DNA of 64,000 bases from Demequinaceae bacterium. Lineage in GTDB: Bacteria; Actinomycetota; Actinomycetes; Actinomycetales; Demequinaceae. The notes beneath the pieces are model-generated. The model saw only the letters and a list, made by a program, of their open reading frames with translations. It was not told where the DNA came from and did no database searches. Location: positions 1-64,000 of the forward strand of contig JAFGBM010000001.1 in assembly GCA_016933155.1 (NCBI GenBank), read 5' to 3'. The translations under genes were made by a program, and so were the position numbers. Position 1 is the first letter of the stretch. Each line of letters opens with the position of its first letter. Positions 1 through 6,757 of the stretch are shown here, in pieces.

Positions 1-36
1 CGCCTCCAGCTCCGCCTCCAGCTCCGCCTCCAGCTC
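1..36. repeat. 12-bp tandem repeats in the HsdS spacer helix (ELEA-coding)
   Basis: Three perfect copies of the 12-mer CGCCTCCAGCTC, continuing to the window edge. On the minus strand they encode ELEA repeated in the central helix between the two DNA-recognition domains. In the EcoR124 family, gain or loss of such 12-bp units (TAEL repeats) changes the spacing of the bipartite target. The full copy number is hidden by the edge. Confidence 0.85.
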
Positions 37-588
37 GGTGAAGCGGTCCAGTATTGCCACAATCTCACGCTGCACCTCAAGTGGCGGCACCGGGACTCGA
101 ACCTGGAGGAACTTCGCCTTCGAGATGTTGAACCTCGTCACGCCGTTCGCGGTCAGATTGATTTGCCTTCGGAGCGACGGCGACCGAAACAGATGTTTGG
201 AGTAATCAGGATGGAGCAGAGCCACGTCGGCAGGACGAAACCCGAAGCAGAAACTGTTCAGGTAGAGAGCTTCTGGGGGTTCGCCAGTGACGGCCGCTGA
301 CATTCCACACTCGTCCCTGGTTTCAGACGACGTCGTGAAGAGCACATCGCCGTACCTGACTCGGTTCTGCCTTTCTCCCTCTTCGAAAGTCACGAGGTCA
401 TCGGGCATGACGTTGACCGCGGAGTTCCAGTAAACGTTCACGTACGAAACGAACCGCGCATTCCCGGCAGCGAAGTGCGACTTCGTCTTGCCGGAGAGCC
501 CCGAGTAGAGAGTGCCAAGGTCGCCAATGGTCTTGAACTCCACTCCATCGGGGCACAGTTCCGCGATCAGATCATCGATCCGACTCAT
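1..588 (-). CDS. hsdS: Type I restriction-modification specificity subunit HsdS (partial, N-terminal 196 residues)
   Basis: Specificity subunit of a type I restriction-modification enzyme; it binds HsdM and determines the DNA sequence recognised. The gene runs off the left edge, so only the N-terminal part is seen. The protein opens MSRIDDLIAELCPDGVEF, a common opening in this family, followed by one target recognition domain (about residues 15-165) ending FNISKAKFLQVRVPVPPLE, then the start of the central helical spacer with the repeated tetrapeptide ELEA. The start codon overlaps the stop of the upstream Mrr-like gene as ATGA (585-588), so translation is probably coupled. The second recognition domain must lie left of the window. 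No hsdR gene is visible, and it may also lie to the left. The family call is firm; recognition specificity cannot be read from sequence. Confidence 0.93.
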   Translation of the reverse strand, partial: MSRIDDLIAELCPDGVEFKTIGDLGTLYSGLSGKTKSHFAAGNARFVSYVNVYWNSAVNVMPDDLVTFEEGERQNRVRYGDVLFTTSSETRDECGMSAAVTGEPPEALYLNSFCFGFRPADVALLHPDYSKHLFRSPSLRRQINLTANGVTRFNISKAKFLQVRVPVPPLEVQREIVAILDRFTELEAELEAELEA

Positions 589-1499
589 GAGAAGAAGTCC
601 TCGTCGACCTCGACTATGCGGTGGGTCTGCTTGACCTGAACCCCAACCTCGTGGCGGATCATGAGTTCGGCGAGTCTCTGGCCGTCGATGAGAATGACCC
701 GCGCGTGTGCCGTCGCCGAATACCTCTTCGCATCGGAGGTGAAGCGCCCCGTCGTGATGAAGATTCCGCCGTCGGCCTTGCCACTGATGGCTCCGACGAA
801 GGCCTGCACTTCAGGCGCCCCCACGGCTGTATCTAGGGCGTATCGCTTGGCTTGCACATAGAGCTTGTTCACACCGAGGGCATCTTGATCGATGATTCCG
901 TCGATGCCCCCGTCACGCGCTAATCGAGTTGGGGCGCCGGACCCATGCGCGCCGCCATAGCCCATGGCGAGGAGCAAGTCCACGACGGCCCTCTCAAAGA
1001 ACTCGGGCTCTTGGCCGTGTAGTCGAGTGAGGAGGTCGGCGGCCACATCGGCGTGAATGCGTGCAACGCCCTGCTCGACTTGCTCCGTCGGGTCGAGTTG
1101 CTCCGCGGCAGTGGGCGTCTCGATCCTCTTGTCTCCGTCACCTCCCGGTGCTTTCGTCATCCACCACTCGTCGCCGGGCTTGGCGAACGATCGCAGCTCG
1201 AGTTCAGTGATTCCCAGCGGGTGTTTCGCGAGGAGCCCCCGTCCCATCTCGGTGATGGTGTACAAGCCTCGCTGCGGGCGAGTCAACGCACCGACTCGCG
1301 TGAGGTACGACGCCGCCCAACCGATGCGGTTTTCCGACTTCAACTGCCCCGAAGGCAGGGTCTCGGCTCGCTGCTCAGGGGTGAGGACGGAGACGTCTGC
1401 CACGTCCCGACGAAGTTCGCGAAACGAGCGAGTACTGCCATCGCTCAGCACCTGAAGCATGGGGATCATGAACTCGTCCCAACTGGGCAACCCCTTCAT
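585..1499 (-). CDS. mrr: Mrr-like restriction endonuclease (type IV-type nuclease) embedded in a type I operon
   Basis: A 304-residue protein with the two-part architecture of Mrr: an N-terminal winged-helix DNA-binding domain (about residues 1-95, with SFRELRRDV and GLYTITEMGRGLL) and a C-terminal PD-(D/E)XK nuclease domain (about 155-290). The catalytic block reads RDGGIDGIIDQDALG then VQAKRY, giving the conserved D and Q-x-K, followed by GGIFITTGRFTSDA. E. coli Mrr cuts modified DNA and is normally a stand-alone gene. Here it sits between hsdM and hsdS and overlaps both by ATGA junctions (1496-1499 and 585-588), so all three are probably made from one message in similar amounts. It may restrict foreign DNA together with the HsdM/HsdS methyltransferase or be an independent passenger. 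Confidence 0.9.
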   Translation of the reverse strand: MKGLPSWDEFMIPMLQVLSDGSTRSFRELRRDVADVSVLTPEQRAETLPSGQLKSENRIGWAASYLTRVGALTRPQRGLYTITEMGRGLLAKHPLGITELELRSFAKPGDEWWMTKAPGGDGDKRIETPTAAEQLDPTEQVEQGVARIHADVAADLLTRLHGQEPEFFERAVVDLLLAMGYGGAHGSGAPTRLARDGGIDGIIDQDALGVNKLYVQAKRYALDTAVGAPEVQAFVGAISGKADGGIFITTGRFTSDAKRYSATAHARVILIDGQRLAELMIRHEVGVQVKQTHRIVEVDEDFFS

Positions 1500-3058
1500 T
1501 CCTTCACCCCTTCGAGGTCGGCAACGATCGCATCGATCTGGGTTCGGAGTTCCTGCTGGCGAGCGACGATCTGCGCGATCCTCGCGTTCAGCGCGGTGAT
1601 GTCCACGGCCTCGCGGGTGTCCTCCTGCTCGACGTACGATGACACCGCGATGTTGTAGCCGTTCGCCGCGATGTCGCTATGGCCCACCAGCCGCGCGAAG
1701 TGCTGCGCATCCTCGCGCGCCATGAAGGCGTCGAGAATCCGCTGGCGGTTCGCGTCCGTCAACTTGTTCTTGTTCCCCCCGCGCACGAACTCGGCCGAGG
1801 CGTCAATGAACAGGATATTGTTGTCCGTCTTCGACTTCTTGAGCACGATGATGCACGTGGCGATGGTGGTGCCGAAGAACAGGTCGGGCGGCAACTGGAT
1901 GACCGCGTCCACATAGTTGTTGTCGATCAGGTACTTGCGGATCTTCTGTTCCGCGCCGCCGCGGTACAACACGCCGGGGAACTCGACGATGGCCGCCGTG
2001 CCGTTGACCGCGAGCCAACTGAGCATGTGCATGGTGAAGGCGAGGTCCGCCTTGCTCTTGGGTGCGAGTACCCCGGCTGGCGAGAAGCGCTCGTCGTTGA
2101 TGAGCAGTGTGTTGCTATCGCCCTCCCAGTTGGTGGAGTACGGCGGGTTCGACACGATAGCCTCGAAGGGCTCGTCGTCCATGTGGGCCGGTTCGAGGAG
2201 AGTGTCACCGTGCGCGATGTTGAACTTCGCGAAGTTGATGTCGTGCAGGAACATGTTGATGCGGCACAGGTTGTAGGTGGTCAGGTTGATCTCTTGACCG
2301 AAGAAACCCTGACGGACGTTGTCCCGTCCGAGCACCTTGGCGAACTGAAGGAGCAGGCCACCGGAGCCGCACGCCGGGTCGTAGACCTTGTTGACCTCGG
2401 TCTTGCCCACCACCGTGATGCGGGCCAGCAGCTCGGAGACCTCCTGCGGCGTGTAGTACTCGCCGCCGGACTTACCCGCGCTCGACGCGTACATGGCCAT
2501 GAGGTACTCGTAGGCGTCGCCAAACGCGTCGATGGTGTTGCTCGAGAACTCACCGAGGTTGAGGTCGCCGATCGCGTCGAGCAACTTGGCGAGTCGTTCG
2601 TTGCGCTTGATGACCGTGGGGCCGAGCTTGTTGCTGTTGACGTCCAGGTCGTCGAAGAGGCCCTTGAGGTCGCTCTCGCTCTCGGTCCCTACCGCCGAGG
2701 CCTCGATGTTCGTGAAGACGCGTGCGAGCGTTTCGTTGAGGTTGCTGTCCGACCGCGCCCGCTGGCGGACGTTCACGAACAACTCGCTCGGCAGGATGTA
2801 GAAACCCTTCTCCGCCACGGTCTCCGCGCGGCCGAACTCGGCGTCGGCGTCGGTCAGGCGTGCGTACTCGAATTCGGCCTTGCCCGCCCTGCGCTCCTCC
2901 GCGTTGATGTAGAGGGCGAGATTCTCGGAGATGAAGCGGTAGAAGAGCATGCCGAGCACATACGTCTTGAAGTCCCAGCCGTCCACGCTTCCGCGCAGGT
3001 CGTTCGCGATGCGCCAGATCGTCTTGTGGAGTTCGGCGCGTTGCTGCTCTCTGGTCAC
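1496..3058 (-). CDS. hsdM: Type I restriction-modification methyltransferase subunit HsdM
   Basis: N6-adenine DNA methyltransferase subunit of a type I system, acting with HsdS. The HsdM N-terminal helical domain begins near TREQQRAELHKTIWRIANDL; the AdoMet-binding motif DPACGSGG is near residue 229 and the catalytic NPPY near residue 305. I chose the GTG at 3058 because AGGAAGGGG lies about 10 bases upstream and the homologous region begins there; the reading frame continues upstream to 3292, but that extension overlaps the divergent gene and looks unrelated. The resulting 520 residues match the usual HsdM size. Its stop overlaps the mrr-like start as ATGA. Confidence 0.95.
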   Translation of the reverse strand: MTREQQRAELHKTIWRIANDLRGSVDGWDFKTYVLGMLFYRFISENLALYINAEERRAGKAEFEYARLTDADAEFGRAETVAEKGFYILPSELFVNVRQRARSDSNLNETLARVFTNIEASAVGTESESDLKGLFDDLDVNSNKLGPTVIKRNERLAKLLDAIGDLNLGEFSSNTIDAFGDAYEYLMAMYASSAGKSGGEYYTPQEVSELLARITVVGKTEVNKVYDPACGSGGLLLQFAKVLGRDNVRQGFFGQEINLTTYNLCRINMFLHDINFAKFNIAHGDTLLEPAHMDDEPFEAIVSNPPYSTNWEGDSNTLLINDERFSPAGVLAPKSKADLAFTMHMLSWLAVNGTAAIVEFPGVLYRGGAEQKIRKYLIDNNYVDAVIQLPPDLFFGTTIATCIIVLKKSKTDNNILFIDASAEFVRGGNKNKLTDANRQRILDAFMAREDAQHFARLVGHSDIAANGYNIAVSSYVEQEDTREAVDITALNARIAQIVARQQELRTQIDAIVADLEGVKE

Positions 3059-3221
3059 CAAGCACCCCTTCCTGCGACCGCCTTGTCGTCTCGCGACCCG
3101 CATGGCTGCTTCCGAGCCTAGCGGGAAGGGGTCACAATGGCTCAGGCACTCGCCTGTGTTGTCGGCTCCATTAGGTTCTCCAGTTGCGTCTTTTCCCCCA
3201 CAGGACGAAGATGGTTCCATC
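3059..3221. promoter_or_regulatory. Divergent intergenic region between hsdM and a nuclease-like gene
   Basis: 163 bases separate the two divergent starts. The hsdM ribosome-binding site AGGAAGGGG (minus strand) lies at its left end. Promoters for both directions must lie here, but I see no convincing -35/-10 pair or palindrome. Confidence 0.4.
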
Positions 3222-3785
3222 ATGGAAGCATTCGAACAGTTCGTCGCCCTCGCCATCGAGACCGAGGGATTTGTCGTTTCTGGACCGCACAAGTTCAGGG
3301 TGACGAAGCGAACCGCGAAGCAGGCCTACGACGAGTCTCAGACTCACGGGTATGAAGTCGATCTCGTCGGGGCCCGCTCCGACCGCCTCGTCCTCGCCAC
3401 CGTCAAATCCTTCTTCGGATCCGGAGGGGTGAAGGCCGCCGACGTCATCGGCACTGGGAAGAACGCATCTTGGTACCGCATGCTGAACGACGTATCGATG
3501 CGAGACGAGATCGTCTCGCAGGCCACCCACCATCTCGGGTACCGCGTCGACCAAGTCGAACTTAGGCTCTACGCGGGCAAGTTCGGTGGTGTCGAGCACC
3601 AGCGGGCGATTCGGGAGTGGTGCGCGACCCAAGTCGTAGGTGCCAGTTCGATCAAGGTGTTCAGCGCAGATGAGGTCGTCGACGCCGTACGACCGCTCGC
3701 CGACCAGAGGCAGTATCGCGACAACCCCGTGATCGTGTCGATGAAGGTACTGCTTGCGGCTGGGGCCCTAAAGCCCCGCGACTAA
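3222..3785 (+). CDS. Putative PD-(D/E)XK-like nuclease-related protein, divergent from hsdM
   Basis: A 187-residue soluble protein with no family I can name. The start is the ATG at 3222 (MEAFEQFVALAIETEGF); the frame is open upstream but that part is antisense to hsdM. Around residues 40-65 it reads GYEVDLVGARSDRLVLATVK, a beta-strand pattern with a D and a distal K resembling a PD-(D/E)XK nuclease core, although the position two before the lysine is T rather than D or E. A later segment (YRVDQVELRLYAGKF) is also strand-rich. Its position head-to-head with the restriction operon suggests a DNA-defence accessory role. A terminator follows at 3938-3964. The nuclease link is tentative; that the gene is real is likely. 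Confidence 0.7.
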   Translation: MEAFEQFVALAIETEGFVVSGPHKFRVTKRTAKQAYDESQTHGYEVDLVGARSDRLVLATVKSFFGSGGVKAADVIGTGKNASWYRMLNDVSMRDEIVSQATHHLGYRVDQVELRLYAGKFGGVEHQRAIREWCATQVVGASSIKVFSADEVVDAVRPLADQRQYRDNPVIVSMKVLLAAGALKPRD

Positions 3786-3937
3786 TGACGTCGACCACTG
3801 GTGGTGCCAGCTGTCCAGATCCGACTTCAGGAGCCACCAGTTGCCCTCCACCGTCGGCAAGTACACCAAACCGCAACCTTGGTGATCCACAGGTCTTACC
3901 CGGGACCGTCTCTGTCAGGTATCCTGGCACCACACCA

Positions 3938-3964
3938 CCCGGCGCCTCTGGCGTCGGGTTTTCT
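3938..3964 (+). terminator. Rho-independent terminator after the nuclease-like gene
   Basis: The stem CCCGGCGCC / GGCGTCGGG with loop TCT is followed by TTTTCTCTT. One position in the nine-pair stem is a wobble or mismatch. It lies about 150 bases after the stop at 3785 and faces the right way to end that transcript. Confidence 0.7.
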
Positions 3965-4030
3965 CTTGCCCTGGCCATAGCCTCACTGGGATGGGCGTGC
4001 GACAATATTGTTGCGTCGAGCAATCGCCCA

Positions 4031-4089
4031 GCGAAGTGAGCCTGGCTGGCGTCCGGACGGACGACTTGCCAGGCTTCGCGCTTTCCCGG
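4031..4089. repeat. Hairpin repeat, copy 1
   Basis: Contains AGCCTGGC (4039-4046) and GCCAGGCT (4068-4075) as perfect inverted arms around a loop with GTCCGGACGG, preceded by GCGAAGTG and followed by TCGCGCTTTC. The same arrangement recurs at 5817-5877 and, decayed, at 6697-6720. Confidence 0.7.
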
Positions 4090-4101
4090 GGGCCTCCCGA
4101 G

Positions 4102-4144
4102 CCCGCCTGGTTCAAGGCCAGTGCCGCGCGGAGCCCGTCGGCAA
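4102..4144 (-). pseudogene. Remnant of the 3' end of a mazF-type toxin gene
   Basis: 43 bases match 6753-6795, the end of the toxin gene at 6758-7084, at 40 of 43 positions. On the minus strand it still encodes ADGLRAALAL, identical to the toxin C-terminus, but the stop codon is lost. As at the intact locus, a hairpin repeat lies immediately on the left. It is a leftover of a second copy of that locus. Confidence 0.75.
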
Positions 4145-4164
4145 GGAAGCTAGACTCCCCTCCC

Positions 4165-4605
4165 ATGACCCGGCGTCGGCAGCCCCTGACCTTCTTCCTC
4201 CTCGGCGTCGCCCTGTGGGTCGTCGTCGACTGGGGCACCGCGGGCGGATTCCGCCCCTCCTACTTCGCCTCCTACATGCCGGCCCTGCTCGTCTTCTACC
4301 TCGGCTGTCCCGCGGTCTTCACGTACCTGGTGTTCCGGCGGCGGGTGGGCACCCGAGGCCTGATCGTCGCCACCCTCGTCGAGATCGTCGTCGTCGAGGT
4401 GATCTTCACGGGTAACCCGTGGCTCACGAGCGTGCCGCTCCTGTTCGTCGGCATCCCGCTCGCGATCGCGGTCTATGCGCCCCTGACGTTCTTCCCCTTG
4501 TGGATCGTGCGGGGCGAGATGGGGCGGCATCGCCGGCTAGTGTGGGCGCTCGTCGCGGTTGAGGCGGCGGTCACGTTCCTCACGGTCGCGGGGGCGGGTG
4601 GGTAG
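4165..4605 (+). CDS. Small four-helix membrane protein, unknown function
   Basis: 146 residues starting MTRRRQPLTFFLLGVALW. Four hydrophobic segments are visible (about residues 8-26, 36-55, 66-84 and 88-115), plus a final one near 122-142, so it is an inner-membrane protein of four to five helices with no charged catalytic motif. The reading frame continues upstream through the repeat and mazF remnant but is not protein-like there. A 37-base piece of this gene (4444-4480) recurs at 7544-7580, so it belonged to a duplicated segment. I do not recognise the family. Confidence 0.7.
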   Translation: MTRRRQPLTFFLLGVALWVVVDWGTAGGFRPSYFASYMPALLVFYLGCPAVFTYLVFRRRVGTRGLIVATLVEIVVVEVIFTGNPWLTSVPLLFVGIPLAIAVYAPLTFFPLWIVRGEMGRHRRLVWALVAVEAAVTFLTVAGAGG

Positions 4606-4650
4606 CGACCCGGGGCGGTCGATGCCGACCGATACCGGCCGAAACCTGGA

Positions 4651-5122
4651 TCACCGTGAACTCCATGGCGGCATGGCGTCGAGCACAGTGTTGGCGACCA
4701 TGACCAGTTCCTCGACCACTGTGAGGGCTTCCGCGATCTCCTCAATGGTGACCGGATGCTCGTCCGCGCTCGGATATTCGAGCCGATTGCGACGCGAACG
4801 CAGGCGATTGAGTCGGCGAATGTCTGGCCCGAGGGGCGGATCAAGCTGTGCGGCGACGGCCTCGATGACGGCGATGTGCCCACCACGACTCGTCGGCCGA
4901 AGGCCCTGGTTCTCCAGGACCGCCGTCAGCGCTCGTCGGCCAGCGTCATAGACGAGGACGAACGCCGCAGTCGGATCCGTGGGCGACACGAGCCGACGCG
5001 ACGAAACCTCGAGCCTGGGCGATGAGCGAGTCTGCGTGTTTCCGGTTTGCCGGGACAATCTCAAGACGACCGTCGGCGATCAGGCGTTCGATCGTCGGCC
5101 TCCCCTGCTCCCAGCGCAGCAT
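4651..5122 (-). pseudogene. HEPN-domain toxin of an MNT/HEPN module, frameshifted
   Basis: HEPN proteins pair with minimal nucleotidyltransferases (MNT) in toxin-antitoxin modules. Two frames together make one HEPN protein. From ATG at 5122 the first frame reads MLRWEQGRPTIERLIADG and continues to ARGFVASARVA; the remainder, from TDPTAAFVLVYDAGRRAL to the stop at 4651, is in the next frame. Dropping one base from the GGG run at 4981-4983 joins them into one ORF of about 157 residues. The C-terminal part carries RSRRNRLEYP, the position of the HEPN RNase-type motif. The first 62 bases overlap the MNT gene. It could be a genuine knock-out or a one-base sequence error. Confidence 0.8.
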
Positions 5123-5705
5123 CGTCGTCCCGTTCGGTCGTCAGGCTTACCAGTGGCCCCGACCGTACGTGGGAGAGGAACGGATCGTCGTCCGCCGCCC
5201 TCCAGCTGTGGACAGAGACCTGGTGAATGGTGACGTCGGACATCAGAGCCGCCTGAGCCGCGGCCTCGACCCCATCCAGATCGTCCCTCGACGCGTCGCC
5301 GACCACCAGAACGTCGACATCCGCCGGAACCCTGCCGGCACGCCCAACGAAGCGCGCCGCCCACGACCCGTAGATGTACGCCTCGGCCACATCGGGCACC
5401 GCGGCAAGAAGGTCGGCAAGGACCGGCTCTGGGCCGTATGTGGCCGCGAGCAGGTTGGCGAGGGGGGCGGCGAGCCGGTGACTCGTGTCGGCGCGGAGGA
5501 GTCGAACGTTGCCTACCCGACGTTCGGCGAGGAGGCCCGCCTCGGTGAGACGGTTGGCCTCGTGGTGCACGGTCTTGACGCTCGTGCCGAGGGCGTGGGC
5601 GAGGTCCGTGAGGCTGTGCTCGGATTCCGGGTGGAGGTAGAGCCGGGCGAGTAGCCGTCCCTGGAGTTGGGAGCGGAGCAAGGGGAGCAGGGGTGGGACT
5701 CTCAT
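5061..5705 (-). CDS. Winged-helix MNT-type nucleotidyltransferase (antitoxin of the HEPN/MNT module)
   Basis: 214 residues in two domains. An N-terminal winged helix (about 15-72, with SLTDLAHALGTSVKTVHHEANRL-type recognition helix) is followed by a minimal nucleotidyltransferase domain with G113-S114 in IYGSW and the metal-binding pair D129/D131 in PADVDVLVVGD. MNT proteins neutralise their HEPN partner, in studied cases by transferring nucleotides onto it. The HEPN gene follows directly, overlapping by 62 bases. The N-terminal DNA-binding domain and the palindrome at 5710-5725 just upstream suggest self-regulation. A TATATT box ends 7 bases before the ATG, so the message may be leaderless. 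The partner is frameshifted, so this antitoxin may stand alone. Confidence 0.85.
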   Translation of the reverse strand: MRVPPLLPLLRSQLQGRLLARLYLHPESEHSLTDLAHALGTSVKTVHHEANRLTEAGLLAERRVGNVRLLRADTSHRLAAPLANLLAATYGPEPVLADLLAAVPDVAEAYIYGSWAARFVGRAGRVPADVDVLVVGDASRDDLDGVEAAAQAALMSDVTIHQVSVHSWRAADDDPFLSHVRSGPLVSLTTERDDDAALGAGEADDRTPDRRRSS

Positions 5706-5709
5706 AACT

Positions 5710-5725
5710 GGTAATATATCTTACC
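5710..5725. promoter_or_regulatory. Palindromic operator/promoter of the MNT gene
   Basis: GGTAATATATCTTACC has five-base inverted arms GGTAA/TTACC and overlaps the minus-strand -10-like TATATT (5713-5718) just before the MNT start at 5705. A likely target of the MNT winged helix. Confidence 0.55.
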
Positions 5726-5816
5726 CTTTGCGAGATGCGCGAGGGATTCGATGTCGACACCCTCTTAGACCCTTGCCGCGGGTTGCGTAGAATGGCAGGT
5801 GCGAGGGGCAGTAGCC

Positions 5817-5877
5817 CCGAGAAGTGAGCCTGGCAGCCTTCCGGACGGTGGGCCCGCCAGGCTTCGCGCTTTCTCGG
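5817..5877. repeat. Hairpin repeat, copy 2 (best preserved)
   Basis: An outer stem CCGAGAA (5817-5823) / TTCTCGG (5871-5877) and an inner stem AGCCTGGC (5827-5834) / GCCAGGCT (5856-5863) enclose a loop with TTCCGGACGG. It lies between the divergent MNT and Phd-type genes. The paired stems suggest a folded RNA or a small mobile or REP-like element; no coding capacity. Confidence 0.7.
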
Positions 5878-5913
5878 CCAAGTTCCGGATCTTGACGATC
5901 ATGCCCCGCCAGC

Positions 5914-5939
5914 ACGATGTCAGACATCGTGACTATACT
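5914..5939 (+). promoter_or_regulatory. Operator palindrome and -10 box of the Phd-VapC module
   Basis: A perfect 17-base palindrome ACGATGTCAGACATCGT (5914-5930) is followed by TATACT (5934-5939), seven bases before the ATG at 5947. Transcription would begin at or next to the start codon, giving a leaderless message, and a repressor on the palindrome would block the promoter. Typical for antitoxin autoregulation. Confidence 0.7.
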
Positions 5940-5946
5940 GACTGAC

Positions 5947-6234
5947 ATGATCGAACACGTCACCATGCGCCGCCTCTCGCGCGAACCCGCTGCGGTCTTG
6001 GAGCAACTCGCCCACGCCCCCCGCGGGCTCATCGTCACGCGGGACGGCATCGAGATCGCGCGCATCACGCCTCTCAGCCCGATCGAACGGGCCTGGCGCG
6101 ACGCCATGCGGGACGCCGGCCACGACCCCGACGCGTTCACGGGAGTCACGGGCGAGCCACTCGAACTCGCCCCCGACGACGGCCGTCCCTCCCTGTCCCA
6201 ACTGCTCGCCGACCAGCGCGACGACGAGCGGTAG
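5947..6234 (+). CDS. Phd/YefM-type antitoxin
   Basis: 95 residues. The N-terminal half (MRRLSREPAAVLEQLAH then RGLIVTRDGIEIARITPL) has the Phd/YefM DNA-binding fold pattern; the C-terminal half is polar and likely wraps the toxin. The start at ATG 5947 is chosen because a -10 box ends seven bases before it; an in-frame ATG at 5917 lies inside the operator palindrome. The PIN toxin gene follows after five bases. It should neutralise that toxin and repress the operon with it. A decayed relative is at 11104-11560. Confidence 0.85.
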   Translation: MIEHVTMRRLSREPAAVLEQLAHAPRGLIVTRDGIEIARITPLSPIERAWRDAMRDAGHDPDAFTGVTGEPLELAPDDGRPSLSQLLADQRDDER

Positions 6235-6239
6235 CCGAC

Positions 6240-6656
6240 ATGATCTACCTCGATGCGAGTGCCCTCGTCGCCCTCGTCGCGCCTGAAACCCGCACGTCCG
6301 CGCTCGACGCATGGCTCACCGATGTCGGCGACGACCTCGTCACCAGCCAACTCTCCATCACCGAGGTCGCCCGCGCCATCGTGCGCGCTGGCCAACCCGA
6401 CACGGCGGAACGCGTCGCTCACATCGGCGGGCTCGCGTTGCGTGCCGGATCGCGCGAAATCCGCGCCCTCCCCGCCACGGCGGACGTGTTCACCGCCGCG
6501 GGGAGACTGGCGCCGCCCACCCTACGAAGCCTCGACGCCATCCACCTCGCCACCGCCCTCGCGCTCGGGCCCGCCCTCCGCGCCCTCGTCACCTACGACA
6601 CGCGCCAGGCCGACGCCGCCCGCGCCCTCGGACTCGTCGTCCACGCACCCTCGTAG
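6240..6656 (+). CDS. vapC: VapC-type PIN-domain ribonuclease toxin
   Basis: 138 residues, a complete PIN domain. The acidic residues of the active site are visible: D5 (MIYLDASALV), E42 (SITEVARAI), D99 (RSLDAIHLATAL) and D120 (LVTYDTRQADAARAL). VapC toxins cleave specific RNAs, often tRNA or rRNA, with Mg2+. The size is normal and nothing suggests inactivation. Directly downstream of its Phd-type antitoxin (five-base gap), so the two form one operon. Target cannot be predicted. Confidence 0.92.
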   Translation: MIYLDASALVALVAPETRTSALDAWLTDVGDDLVTSQLSITEVARAIVRAGQPDTAERVAHIGGLALRAGSREIRALPATADVFTAAGRLAPPTLRSLDAIHLATALALGPALRALVTYDTRQADAARALGLVVHAPS

Positions 6657-6696
6657 CCTGCGACGTGGGCGAGATTGCCTGTCCACCACGTGCCGG

Positions 6697-6720
6697 TGTG
6701 AGCCCTCCAGGTTTCGCGCT
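6697..6720. repeat. Hairpin repeat, copy 3 (decayed)
   Basis: GTGAGCCCTCCAGG followed by TTTCGCGCT matches both ends of the hairpin repeat, with the centre deleted. It lies next to the mazF stop, in the same relative place as copy 1 lies to the mazF remnant. Confidence 0.5.
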
Positions 6721-6757
6721 CTATAGGAGGAGATTGGCGCCTAGCGATCGGCCCCGC

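Larger units (their letters stand above)
3786..4164. other. 379-base gap: terminator, hairpin repeat and mazF remnant
   Basis: No credible gene. Open frames here lack family resemblance. The gap holds an inverted pair ACTGGTGG/CCACCAGT near 3799-3842, a terminator-like hairpin at 3938-3964, the first copy of a hairpin repeat at 4031-4089, and a 43-base fragment matching the 3' end of the mazF-type toxin gene at 6758-7084. It marks the boundary between the restriction locus and the toxin-antitoxin region. Confidence 0.6.

Noticed and set aside
1-36. Short tandem repeats as a possible CRISPR array
   Set aside because: Units are 12 bp without spacers and lie in frame in HsdS. No CRISPR array was seen anywhere in the window.
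1679-3121. 480-codon open frame on the plus strand
   Set aside because: Antisense to hsdM, whose motifs are certain.
3785-4039. Small open frame after the nuclease-like gene
   Set aside because: Pro/Ser/Thr-rich, runs through a terminator, and lacks a ribosome-binding site.
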